A DNA stretch of 7,776 nt from Mycobacterium sp. Lineage in GTDB: Bacteria > Actinomycetota > Actinomycetes > Mycobacteriales > Mycobacteriaceae. The translations under genes and the position numbers were made by a program. The notes beneath the pieces are model-generated. The model searched no databases. It was not told the origin of the DNA and was given only the letters and a program-made list of their open reading frames with translations. Shown piece by piece: positions 1 to 7,776 of the stretch; the first letter of the stretch is position 1, and each line of letters opens with the position of its first letter. The stretch covers positions 1 through 7,776 of the forward strand of contig JAFAQO010000051.1 of the NCBI GenBank assembly GCA_019246375.1. Reading direction: 5' to 3'.

Positions 1-486
1 GGCGAGCGTGGCGCTCAACAGCGGGTCTTCGGAGAGGTATTCGAAGTTGCGACCGTTGCGTGGGTCGCGCGCCAGATTGATGCCGCCCGCCAAGAGAACG
101 TTGAATCCGCGGCTGCGGGCCTCATGGCCGATGGCGGCACCCGAGACACGGGCCAGCTCAGGGTCGAAACAGGCGGCCAGCGCCAGTCCGGCGGGCAGTG
201 CGGTGGCGGTATCACCGGGCCGGTAGCCGGGGTTGGTAACACCGAGGCTGGCGTCGCTCATCCGCAGTGCCGGTACACCGAGTCGCGGAATGCCGGGAAC
301 ATATCCCGCGCTCATCTCAACGTCCGGCGGGATGCGCTGATCCCGAAACGGCAGTAGGTCATTGGCGCCCATCACACTGATCAGCAACGAGAATCGCTCA
401 TCGTCAGTCATCTGGGCCTCAACTTCACGCGCGCGGACGTCGGCCTCGGTATCGCCGACCCCTGCCGCGGCTGCTACATCGCTCAC
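1..486 (-). CDS. bglS: Family 3 glycoside hydrolase (beta-glucosidase, BglS type), N-terminal part only
   Basis: The first 162 residues of a GH3 enzyme are present; the gene leaves the window at base 1 without a stop, so the catalytic aspartate, which lies further on in GH3 proteins, is not visible. GH3 enzymes release terminal beta-linked sugars such as glucose. Seen: an N-terminal helix of the type REVEAQMTDDERFSLL (about residues 20-35), the segment GIPRLGVPALRMSDASLGV (residues 65-83) whose Asp78 corresponds to the substrate-binding aspartate of the family, and the hallmark GGINLARDPRNGRNFEYLSEDP region (residues 134-155). GTG at 486 was chosen because GH3 similarity begins before the next in-frame ATG (409-411) and because a TAnnnT hexamer lies six bases upstream. 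There is no obvious signal peptide. Order and orientation next to the HEXXH and DUF2786 genes match Rv0186 of M. tuberculosis as recalled. Family is secure; true substrate is not shown. Confidence 0.9.
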   Translation of the reverse strand, partial: MSDVAAAAGVGDTEADVRAREVEAQMTDDERFSLLISVMGANDLLPFRDQRIPPDVEMSAGYVPGIPRLGVPALRMSDASLGVTNPGYRPGDTATALPAGLALAACFDPELARVSGAAIGHEARSRGFNVLLAGGINLARDPRNGRNFEYLSEDPLLSATLA

Positions 487-492
487 CCGTCA

Positions 493-498
493 ACAGTA
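493..498 (-). promoter_or_regulatory. Candidate -10 hexamer for a leaderless bglS transcript
   Basis: Read on the minus strand the hexamer is TACTGT, matching the mycobacterial TAnnnT pattern. Six bases (TGACGG) separate it from the GTG start of bglS, so transcription would begin at or next to the start codon. No Shine-Dalgarno sequence is visible, which agrees with a leaderless mRNA. No convincing -35 is seen. It suggests bglS can be transcribed on its own although it follows the HEXXH gene by only 48 bases. Confidence 0.45.
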
Positions 499-534
499 AG
501 ACGCGGTGAGACGTGGCCGGCCCGATTGTCCGGC

Positions 535-1047
535 TCACCGCACGCCCTCTTTGGCGTACACAACCCGCAGCACATGCCCGAGCTCCGGACCCATTACCAG
601 CTCGGCCAGCATGCACATCGTCGCGACGAAATCCGGACCGTGCGCGGGCTGGGTGTCGCTCAAGTGATGCGCCACCTCATGCAGCACAACCAGCTCACGC
701 ATGGCCCAGTCGGCGGTATCTCGATCAGGCACTGCGATAACTCCTGTGCCGTCACGAGATTCATAATGCGCGGCGGTGGCGGCCCGACGCGGCCGCACCG
801 TCAGCGGCGGTACCGCCGGCCATTGCCGCTGCACCGCCGGTAGCGTCAGCACCTCGTCGACGTAGCGCTGAACCGCGGGCACCGAGCCGAACCGCCCCTC
901 CGGGGGGAGCGTCAATTGCGTGCCGAAGAATTCGACAGCCTGCGATCCGTGCTCGGCGGCACGGTCAAACAGGGTACGGACGAATTGCTCAGCAGCGTAA
1001 ACCTTCGAGCGCTGCGTATCCCGCGCAGCAGAATCCGCTGTGGTCAC
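535..1047 (-). CDS. HEXXH putative metallohydrolase, TIGR04338 (Rv0185) family
   Basis: A 170-residue protein, close to the size I recall for Rv0185. The motif HEVAHH (His123, Glu124, His127) is the HExxH zinc site of metallopeptidases, and HGPDF follows with His136 as a candidate third ligand, the spacing seen in SprT-like proteins. The N-terminal half (about residues 13-80) is mostly helical and charged, and no signal peptide or membrane segment is seen, so the protein should be cytoplasmic. The start is GTG at 1047, whose bases overlap the TGA stop of the DUF2786 gene (GTGA at 1047-1044), so the two genes are probably translationally coupled. It follows the recalled M. tuberculosis family described as a putative metallohydrolase. 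The substrate is unknown; proteolytic activity is inferred from the motif only. Confidence 0.85.
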   Translation of the reverse strand: MTTADSAARDTQRSKVYAAEQFVRTLFDRAAEHGSQAVEFFGTQLTLPPEGRFGSVPAVQRYVDEVLTLPAVQRQWPAVPPLTVRPRRAATAAHYESRDGTGVIAVPDRDTADWAMRELVVLHEVAHHLSDTQPAHGPDFVATMCMLAELVMGPELGHVLRVVYAKEGVR

Positions 1048-1793
1048 CGGTTCAGCGCACCCCGCGCCCCGGACAACTCCGGATTGTTTCCTAGCCGAGC
1101 CCGCTTACCGGCCCGGTCCCCTGCGCGTCGCGCCGCGGACGAATACCCGGCCGAGGCGCGGTTGGCTTGCCAGGTGCCACGCGCCGTCGACGCGCTGCCG
1201 TAATAGTCGCGTAGTTCAATATCCTTGTCCCGCAGGGCGATAGCAGTGCCCGGTGCGCGGCCACGGTCTTTTTGGGCTTCCCGTCGAGTTTGCTCGCGAG
1301 CGTCCGCCAGTCGCTGACCGATCCGGGCGCCGAACGCGAGCTGAAAGTTCAGCCGGGCAGTGATCGTCGGCGTCGGCCGGTGCGCGCCGGAGGCGATGTA
1401 GGAATCTGAGGCGCGCACCATCTGAACCACCAAACTGGCATACAACGCGTGGCTGGCGTCGATATCCTCGGCGAACCCGTAGGCGTAGACAAACGTCGAG
1501 TTCGTCGCCACATCGCAGCGCACGTCGTTGGCCGCGGCGATCACGACGAACAGCTGGACATAGGTCCGCAGCCCTCTGGTGCCTGCAATGCCGATCGTGA
1601 TCGTCCGTTGGACAGGGGTCTGCGCGGCCGTGCGCTTGGCCGACTGCGCCCGGGCCACCGCCAGGTCGATGGAGGTTGCCGTGGCCAGCCGTTGTGCCGC
1701 CGCCATGACCGCCTCAGCCTCATGGTGGTTGTCGGTGCCGTCTGCCTGACGCAACAGGGCGGCGATTCGAGCCAGCATCTTGTCGTCGCTCAT
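1044..1793 (-). CDS. DUF2786 domain protein (Rv0184 type)
   Basis: A 249-residue protein of unknown function. Residues about 5-46 (KMLARIAALLRQADGTDN, then HHEAEAVMAAAQRLATATSIDLA) fit the DUF2786 pattern: a helical segment where a KI/RIaaLL stretch is followed by an EAE..aAa.rL helix. The central part (about 60-150) is of mixed alpha/beta appearance with a moderately hydrophobic stretch (YVQLFVVIAAAND). The C-terminal 90 residues are rich in Arg, Lys and Ala and look helical and basic, compatible with nucleic-acid contact, though this is inference. There is no signal peptide. The ATG at 1793 is preceded by TAGTTT with a six-base gap and by no Shine-Dalgarno site. Its stop overlaps the HEXXH gene start by four bases, so the pair is one translational unit. 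Position matches Rv0184 of M. tuberculosis as recalled. Confidence 0.85.
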   Translation of the reverse strand: MSDDKMLARIAALLRQADGTDNHHEAEAVMAAAQRLATATSIDLAVARAQSAKRTAAQTPVQRTITIGIAGTRGLRTYVQLFVVIAAANDVRCDVATNSTFVYAYGFAEDIDASHALYASLVVQMVRASDSYIASGAHRPTPTITARLNFQLAFGARIGQRLADAREQTRREAQKDRGRAPGTAIALRDKDIELRDYYGSASTARGTWQANRASAGYSSAARRAGDRAGKRARLGNNPELSGARGALNR

Positions 1794-1799
1794 AGCGCC

Positions 1800-1805
1800 A
1801 AACTA
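1800..1805 (-). promoter_or_regulatory. Candidate -10 hexamer for a leaderless DUF2786-HEXXH transcript
   Basis: On the minus strand this is TAGTTT followed by GGCGCT and then the ATG at 1793-1791. The six-base gap would place the transcription start on the A of the ATG. It lies in the 61-base interval after the monoacylglycerol lipase stop, so the DUF2786-HEXXH pair may have a promoter separate from the lipase. No -35 consensus was found. Confidence 0.45.
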
Positions 1806-1854
1806 CGGGAGCACTACGACTTTCCCGTACGCGTGCCCCGCCGGCCACCCACTG

Positions 1855-3782
<1,928 letters not shown>

Positions 3783-3783
<1 letters not shown>

Positions 3784-3856
3784 CTCGAAGAGTAGCCGGT
3801 TATGCCACGTGATCGATCGAAAAGCGTGCAATAACTGGCCACTCGGCTACTTGAGC
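3783..3856 (+). terminator. Long imperfect hairpin right after sigG, possible terminator
   Basis: The arms pair GCTC (3783-3786) with GAGC (3853-3856), GTAGCCG (3792-3798) with CGGCTAC (3844-3850), GTTAT (3799-3803) with ATAAC (3831-3835), and CACG (3806-3809) with CGTG (3825-3828). A bulge of eight bases (3836-3843) and a 15-base apical loop containing GATCGATC interrupt it. It begins in the last base of the sigG stop codon and has no U-tract, as is usual for mycobacterial hairpin terminators. It could equally be a chance dyad or the remnant of an inserted element. Confidence 0.4.
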
Positions 3857-4165
3857 TTTACAACAGCTCTGTCCGATGGTGGCCCCGACACTGGCCGTAC
3901 CACACCGGAGTACCAAATCGAGATTCACTTGGGCCAGTCGGACACCCTAACGCTCCCCGAACTGGACACTGCATGAAGCAATGCGCAGACGCTGCTGACT
4001 GCCGGTGAGCCTAATCCGCCATGGCACAGGACATTAAACTTCGCCCAATTGCCCACTGAACATATGCCGATCACCAACTCCGCAAACCTCGCGGGAAGCA
4101 AAGCACAAGCGACAGAACGTAATTGGGCCGCAGCCAAACCGCTATGCGCTTGTTACTTAAGTTGA
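3809..4165 (+). pseudogene. Possible decayed reading frame with one internal stop, unrecognised
   Basis: From GTG 3809 the frame reads 55 codons, ending TLTLPELDTA at TGA 3974-3976, then continues open for another 62 codons (SNAQTLLTAGEPNPPW and onward) to TGA 4163-4165. Stretches such as TPEYQIEIHLGQSDTLTLPEL look protein-like, but no domain is recognised. No ribosome site precedes the GTG, and the start overlaps the hairpin behind sigG. Third-position G+C is not raised after the internal stop. The entry is offered as a candidate relic only; non-coding DNA that happens to lack stops is as likely. Confidence 0.2.
3857..4161. other. Low-GC gap between sigG and the secreted lipase, no convincing gene
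   Basis: About 57% G+C by hand count over 3841-4140 and 35% over 4141-4200, against roughly 70% in a sampled line of sigG. No gene with mycobacterial codon bias was found. The plus-strand frame running from GTG 3809 to a TGA at 4163-4165 is open except for one TGA at 3974-3976, which makes an interrupted reading frame of 118 codons. Its third-position G+C is about 65% before the stop and about 54% after it, so it may be a decayed foreign gene or simply chance. A minus-strand frame (3925-4137) gives no recognisable protein. Confidence 0.5.
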
Positions 4166-4189
4166 CAGAGTGCTATTTGTGATTATTGT
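4162..4189 (+). promoter_or_regulatory. SigA-type promoter of the secreted lipase
   Basis: A perfect -35 hexamer TTGACA (4162-4167) is followed after 16 bases by TATTGT (4184-4189), a TAnnnT -10. Transcription would start near 4196, giving a short 5' leader that contains AGAAAGG before the GTG at 4224. It is the only site in the window with a full -35 consensus and it lies in the most AT-rich 60 bases. It suggests housekeeping-type expression of the lipase independent of sigG. Confidence 0.65.
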
Positions 4190-4223
4190 TGCCTTTTTTA
4201 TCGGCGCCGCAGAAAGGGCAACT

Positions 4224-5564
4224 GTGCCGAACCGCAGTCTTTCAATTCTCGCCGCAACCGCGGTGACCATGGTGACTACCGCAATGATCTGCCTGCCCGC
4301 CACAACCGCGGCACCCCCGGAGACCACAACTGCTGATTTCTATGTTCCGCCAACACCGCTACCTGCGGGTCCGCCCGGAACCATCATCCGGTCGCAGCCG
4401 TACAAGCTCGCGATTTCCGTGCCGGAACGAAACGGAAGAATCCCCGCGAACGCAACGCGGCTTATGTACCTGAGCACCGACACCCATGGCGCACCTAACG
4501 CGGTGACCGGAACCTACCTTGCCACGACGCTGCCCTGGAAGGGGCCCGGCCCCCGACCCCTGGTCGCGTACGCGGTGGGAACACATGGTCAGGGTGACCA
4601 CTGCGCTCCGTCGAAATTGCTCCAAGAATTTGTTACGTACCGGCCTCCGGTAGACGTATTGCCCGAATACGAGATCGTAGGGATTTATGATCTACTCGCC
4701 CACGGGATGTCGGTCGTCGTAACCGACTACTACGGGTTGGGCACGCCGCCCATACACGATTACGTCAACCGCCTCTCCCAAGCGCACGCCGTGCTCGACT
4801 CGCTCCGCGCCGCCCAGCGCCTGCCGGGCAGCGACATCAGACAGGACACGCCACTGGCGCTTTTCGGCTACTCGCAGGGCGGCGGCGCTTCCGCAGCTGC
4901 CGCAGAACTACAGGCCAACTATGCCCCGGAACTCAACGTCCGCGGCGCCTACGCGGGTGCGCCGCCGGCGAACCTGCTGGAGGTGCTCAACTCGCCGGGG
5001 CTCAACGGTGGGCCTATCGGTAATGGCCGTCCGGGAGGAGCGGCCATCGGACTCATCGGCTACGTGATCAACGGCGTCTACGCTGACTACCCGGAGTCGC
5101 GCTCCGTCATAGACCAAACGGTAAACCTCAAAGGCGCGAAATTCTTGAAAGACGTTGCGCAGCAGTGCGTCGGTGCGACGATCCTGAATTACGCCTATGA
5201 CGACTCCCGCGCGTTTATCGCCAACGGTCAGTCGATCTCCACCGTGATCAATTCGTCACCGGTGTTAAAGGGAATCGCCGAGGAACAAACAATCGGCACC
5301 CTCAAGCCGCAAGCGCCCGTGCTCCTGGTATCCAACATCAACGACGACCTGGTTCCCCATCAGCAAGTGCGCCAGCTTGCCGAGCAGTGGTGCACACAAG
5401 GAGCAACCGTCAAGCTGGACACCGCGTTGCTGCCGCCGCTGATACCCAGTACCATCATCGGTCACGGTATTGAGCTCATACCCGGCATTGACGCGGGCGA
5501 GGACTGGATCAGTGACCGATTCGCCGGAAAGCCGGCGCCCAACAGCTGCGGCAGCATGTCATGA
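4224..5564 (+). CDS. Secreted lipase, LIP family (Candida antarctica lipase A-like)
   Basis: An exported serine lipase or esterase of 446 residues with an alpha/beta-hydrolase fold of the LIP (secretory lipase) family. Residues 1-30 form a signal peptide: PNR, a hydrophobic core LSILAATAVTMVTTAMICL, then small residues near PATTAA. The mature part shows GTYLATTLPW (about 96-105), AYAVGTHGQGDHCAPS (115-130), VVTDYYGLG (165-173), the nucleophile elbow GYSQGGG with Ser217, an acid in NDDLVP (Asp374 or 375) and His414 in IGHGIEL. Four cysteines in the mature chain could form disulfides. The frame extends to a GTG at 4170, but that codon lies upstream of the predicted transcription start and has no ribosome site, whereas GTG 4224 follows AGAAAGG at six bases and begins a normal signal peptide. 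It stands between sigG and pirin, where I recall no counterpart in M. tuberculosis. The natural substrate is not evident. Confidence 0.85.
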   Translation: MPNRSLSILAATAVTMVTTAMICLPATTAAPPETTTADFYVPPTPLPAGPPGTIIRSQPYKLAISVPERNGRIPANATRLMYLSTDTHGAPNAVTGTYLATTLPWKGPGPRPLVAYAVGTHGQGDHCAPSKLLQEFVTYRPPVDVLPEYEIVGIYDLLAHGMSVVVTDYYGLGTPPIHDYVNRLSQAHAVLDSLRAAQRLPGSDIRQDTPLALFGYSQGGGASAAAAELQANYAPELNVRGAYAGAPPANLLEVLNSPGLNGGPIGNGRPGGAAIGLIGYVINGVYADYPESRSVIDQTVNLKGAKFLKDVAQQCVGATILNYAYDDSRAFIANGQSISTVINSSPVLKGIAEEQTIGTLKPQAPVLLVSNINDDLVPHQQVRQLAEQWCTQGATVKLDTALLPPLIPSTIIGHGIELIPGIDAGEDWISDRFAGKPAPNSCGSMS

Positions 5565-5591
5565 AACAACGCTGTGGCATTTCGGTAACCA

Positions 5592-5604
5592 GCTCATGTT
5601 GAGC
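5592..5604. repeat. Short perfect dyad before the pirin gene
   Basis: GCTCA, three bases (TGT), TGAGC. It ends eight bases before the candidate pirin -10 hexamer, where a repressor or activator site could lie, inside the 60-base gap after the lipase stop. With arms of five bases it may be chance. No known regulator consensus was matched. Confidence 0.25.
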
Positions 5605-5612
5605 GAACTGGC

Positions 5613-5618
5613 TAGCCT
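5613..5618 (+). promoter_or_regulatory. Candidate -10 hexamer for a leaderless pirin transcript
   Basis: TAGCCT is followed by TAAGCT and then the ATG at 5625. The six-base gap would put the transcription start on the ATG. There is no Shine-Dalgarno sequence, so this site or a leaderless arrangement best explains how the gene is read. The second hexamer TAAGCT also fits TAnnnT but touches the start codon and cannot serve as -10 for this start. Confidence 0.45.
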
Positions 5619-5624
5619 TAAGCT

Positions 5625-6350
5625 ATGGCTGCAACAGTGGACATTCGGCGCTCGACCGAGCGAGCAGTCACCAAGACACCATGGCTGACTTCCAGGCACT
5701 CTTTCTCGTTCGGCGATCACTATGACCCGTCCAACACCCACCACGGGTTGCTGTTGGTGAACAATGACGACCTCGTCGAGCGTGGCAGCGGCTTTCATAC
5801 ACACCCGCACCGGGACATGGAGATCATCACCTGGGTGCTGCAAGGCTCTTTGGCGCATCGGGATTCGGCCGGAAACCATGGGGTCGTTTACCCGGGCTTG
5901 GCGCAGCGCATGTCGGCAGGCAGCGGTATTCGACACTCGGAGAAAAATGACTCTTCAACTGAGGCAGTGCATTTCGTTCAAATGTGGGTGATACCCGACG
6001 AGTTCGGAATTACCCCGAGCTACCAGCAGCACGAAATCGACGACGCGGCGCTGGCCGGACGCCTGGTGACAATCGCTTCGGGCATGCCCGGTTCCGACGC
6101 CGCCATCACGCTCCACAACCGCAGGGCCGCGCTGCATGGTGCGCGGCTGCACCCCGGCGAAACCGTCGACCTTCCGCCGGCGCCTTATCTACACCTGTTC
6201 CTTGCCGATGGCCGGGCCACACTTGAAAACAGCGGCGTCCTGGCTGAAGGGGACGCCGTCCGGTTCACCGGCTCCGATGGCCAAAGGGTAACGGCCACCG
6301 AGCCGTCCGAAGTCCTCATCTGGGAGATGCACGCGACGCTGGGCGGTTGA
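5625..6350 (+). CDS. Pirin family protein (Rv0181c type)
   Basis: A 241-residue two-domain cupin, the usual size for bacterial pirins. The metal site of the N-terminal cupin is intact: His60 and His62 in FHTHPHRDMEIITW, His104 and Glu106 in SAGSGIRHSEKN, corresponding to the iron ligands of human pirin. The run WVLQGSLAHRDSAGNHG (70-86) and the VHFVQMWVIP strand (115-124) are typical. The C-terminal cupin covers about 145-238. Bacterial pirins have been linked to quercetin dioxygenase activity, stress responses and modulation of metabolic enzymes; which applies here is not shown. ATG 5625 fits the recalled Rv0181c N terminus. In M. tuberculosis this gene follows sigG, but here the lipase separates them by about 1.8 kb, so any shared transcript with sigG must cross the lipase. 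The stop is at 6348-6350. Confidence 0.93.
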   Translation: MAATVDIRRSTERAVTKTPWLTSRHSFSFGDHYDPSNTHHGLLLVNNDDLVERGSGFHTHPHRDMEIITWVLQGSLAHRDSAGNHGVVYPGLAQRMSAGSGIRHSEKNDSSTEAVHFVQMWVIPDEFGITPSYQQHEIDDAALAGRLVTIASGMPGSDAAITLHNRRAALHGARLHPGETVDLPPAPYLHLFLADGRATLENSGVLAEGDAVRFTGSDGQRVTATEPSEVLIWEMHATLGG

Positions 6351-6369
6351 GGCCAGCGCGACTAGTGAC

Positions 6370-6618
6370 TTATGTGGGTACGGCGCCCAGTCCCAGGTAG
6401 ATGGCGATCAGGATGACGGCGACCATGATGCCAACCAAGAATGGAATAACTGCCCACCCGCCGTTGGCATTCTTGTATCCCAAGCTGTAGCCCAGCCGTG
6501 ACCCCGACGAATGAGCCGACTGTTTCCCAAGCGACCGCTGACGCCGTAGTCGGTGGAGTGCCCACTTACCCGGTAGTCCTAGCTTCTCGCCGTCAGCGCC
6601 ACCACAGCCGGGAGACAT
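6370..6618 (-). CDS. Possible small single-pass membrane protein
   Basis: A minus-strand frame of 82 residues ending PT. Residues 55-80 (GWAVIPFLVG, then IMVAVILIAIYLGLGAV) form one strong membrane helix, preceded by a basic, Ser/Gly-rich segment with several Arg and Lys at 22-41. The codons of the membrane segment are mostly G or C at the third position, and the opposite strand shows no sensible protein, which argues that the frame is real. Against it, ATG 6618 has no ribosome site and overlaps the upstream region of the plus-strand gene at 6647. A shorter version could start at TTG 6483 (37 residues), or the true start may be in another frame through an error. It ends about 20 bases from the convergent pirin stop. 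I do not recognise a named family. Confidence 0.35.
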   Translation of the reverse strand: MSPGCGGADGEKLGLPGKWALHRLRRQRSLGKQSAHSSGSRLGYSLGYKNANGGWAVIPFLVGIMVAVILIAIYLGLGAVPT

Positions 6619-6641
6619 AAGGTTGGCCCGACGAAAAGGAG
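6618..6641 (+). promoter_or_regulatory. Candidate -10 and ribosome site of the Rv0180c-type gene
   Basis: TAAGGT (6618-6623) matches TAnnnT and would start transcription near 6630. AAAGGAG (6635-6641) follows, five bases before the ATG at 6647, and is the clearest Shine-Dalgarno site in the window. No -35 consensus is visible. The ribosome site is firm; the -10 is tentative. Confidence 0.45.
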
Positions 6642-6646
6642 TCCCA

Positions 6647-7776
6647 ATGTCGCAGCCACAGCCGCGTCACGCCGAGCCCGACCCGGAAGCCGGTGTGAAA
6701 GCCACCCGAACCGTCCGGTTCTGGGTGGTGCCGATTGTCATCACTTTGGCGGTGTTGTCGGCGTTGGCGGGCCTGTACCTGGGCGGAATCTTGAAGCCGA
6801 CGAGCAACTTGCGGCACTTCCCGATCGCGGTGGTGAACGAGGACGCCGGCCCGGTGGGCAAGCAGGTCCTCAACGGTGTGGTGTTGGCTCTGAACCAAGA
6901 CAAGTTCGACATTCGCCTGCTCTCTCGCGAACAGGCCTTGCACCAGCTCGATACCGCGCAAGTGTATGGCGCGGCCGTGATACCGCCGGACTTCTCTTCG
7001 AAGCTGCGCGACTTGCCGCAAAGCGCGGCCGGCCCCGGAACCGCGAACCGGCCGGTGATCACCGTTTTGACGAACCCGCGGGCCGGCACACTGGGCTCCA
7101 ACATCGCCGGCCAGACACTCACGAAGGCGATGAGCCGGGCCGATCATCAAGTGGGCGAACGGCTTACTGCACAAGTATCAGCGCAGACCGGCGGAGCGCC
7201 ACTACCTGGTGCATTGTCGTTGCTGCTCGGCAGTCCGATCGAAATCCAGAGCGCAGTGCACGATGCCCTGCCCGACGGGACCGGCAACGGGCTATCCGCG
7301 TTCTACTACTCGTTGTTGCTGCTGTTAGCCGGCTTTACCGGCAGCATCGTGGTCAGCACCCTGGTCGACTCGATGCTCGGTTACGCACCAGCCGAATTCG
7401 GCCCGGTGTACCGGTTCGCCGAGCAGGTCAAGATTTCGAGATTTCGCACCCTGCTGATCAAATGGACATTGATGACGGTGTTGGCATTGCTGACGTCGGC
7501 CATCTACATGGCGATAGCCAAGGCGCTCGGCATGCCCTTTCAACACTGCCTGCGCTTGTGGCTGTACGGTGTATTCGCTATCGCTGCGGTCGGTGTCACG
7601 TCGACCTCGCTCATCGCGGTGCTGGGCACGCTTGGCCTACTGGTCAGCATGTTGATCTTCGTAATCCTCGGCTTGCCGTCGGCGGGCGCCACGGTTCCAC
7701 TCGAGGCGACGCCGTCGTTCTTTACTTGGCTGGCCAAGTTCGAACCGATGCATCAAGTGTTTTTGGGCACTCGGGC
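6647..7776 (+). CDS. Multi-pass membrane protein, Rv0180c type (YhgE/Pip or ABC-2-like layout), C terminus missing
   Basis: The first 376 residues are present and the frame is open to the window edge; the M. tuberculosis relative is about 450 residues as I recall. A short charged N terminus is followed by one membrane helix (about 24-47, FWVVPIVITLAVLSALAG), a large hydrophilic loop of about 165 residues (51-215) with FPIAVVNEDAGPVGKQV (58-74) and AAVIPPDFS (109-117), then a cluster of helices at about 217-240, 268-292, 303-324 and 325-345. This layout, with the AVVNEDxG and aavIPxdFS motifs in the loop, is typical of YhgE/Pip and DUF3533-like proteins related to ABC-2 permeases. The transported substrate is unknown and no ATPase gene is in view. 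The loop should lie outside the membrane. The start at ATG 6647 is supported by AAAGGAG. In M. tuberculosis a lipoprotein gene (lprO) follows; here the window ends first. Confidence 0.88.
   Translation, partial: MSQPQPRHAEPDPEAGVKATRTVRFWVVPIVITLAVLSALAGLYLGGILKPTSNLRHFPIAVVNEDAGPVGKQVLNGVVLALNQDKFDIRLLSREQALHQLDTAQVYGAAVIPPDFSSKLRDLPQSAAGPGTANRPVITVLTNPRAGTLGSNIAGQTLTKAMSRADHQVGERLTAQVSAQTGGAPLPGALSLLLGSPIEIQSAVHDALPDGTGNGLSAFYYSLLLLLAGFTGSIVVSTLVDSMLGYAPAEFGPVYRFAEQVKISRFRTLLIKWTLMTVLALLTSAIYMAIAKALGMPFQHCLRLWLYGVFAIAAVGVTSTSLIAVLGTLGLLVSMLIFVILGLPSAGATVPLEATPSFFTWLAKFEPMHQVFLGTR

Noticed and set aside
409..411. ATG as start of bglS, with GAGG five to nine bases upstream
   Set aside because: It would cut off the N-terminal helix that GH3 proteins share; GTG 486 keeps it and has a suitable -10 hexamer.
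3925..4137. Minus-strand frame of 70 codons in the gap after sigG
   Set aside because: There is no ribosome site, no promoter close by, no codon bias and no recognisable motif.
6593..7174. Minus-strand frame of 193 codons across the Rv0180c-type gene
   Set aside because: It is opposite a gene with good ribosome site, membrane helices and family motifs; its product is rich in Arg, Gln and His without hydrophobic core.

Overview
This window reads as chromosomal DNA of a mycobacterium. Base composition is high in G+C, GTG starts are common, and the gene order matches what I recall of the M. tuberculosis H37Rv stretch Rv0186-Rv0180c, shown here in inverted orientation. The monoacylglycerol lipase, SigG and pirin proteins can be matched to their tuberculosis counterparts from memory, but with many substitutions. 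It is therefore a related species rather than M. tuberculosis. No search was run.

Left part, minus strand, positions 1-2709: reading leftwards from 2709 come monoacylglycerol lipase (Rv0183 type), a DUF2786 protein (Rv0184 type), a small HEXXH metallohydrolase-like protein (Rv0185 type, overlapping the DUF2786 gene by 4 bases), and the N-terminal 162 residues of a family 3 glycoside hydrolase (bglS, Rv0186 type) that leaves the window at position 1. Middle and right part, plus strand: the ECF sigma factor SigG starts divergently from the lipase at 2818. A 386-base low-GC gap follows, then a secreted LIP-family lipase with its own promoter, a pirin, a small possible membrane protein on the minus strand, and a multi-pass membrane protein (Rv0180c type) that runs off the right edge.

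The main departure from the tuberculosis layout is the secretory lipase plus its upstream low-GC gap, lying between sigG and the pirin gene; in H37Rv I recall these two as neighbours. The window thus holds two unrelated lipid hydrolases: a signal-peptide-less monoacylglycerol lipase beside the sigma factor gene, and an exported lipase on the other side of it.

A second pattern is how genes start. Five genes (bglS, DUF2786, monoacylglycerol lipase, sigG, pirin) have no Shine-Dalgarno sequence but have a TAnnnT -10 hexamer exactly 6 or 7 bases before the start codon, which is what leaderless mycobacterial transcripts look like. The secreted lipase and the Rv0180c-type gene instead have a purine-rich ribosome site and a -10 further upstream. 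I found no tRNA, rRNA, CRISPR array, insertion sequence or phage gene, and no clear sign of a wholly new multi-gene system. The least understood unit is the coupled DUF2786/HEXXH gene pair.
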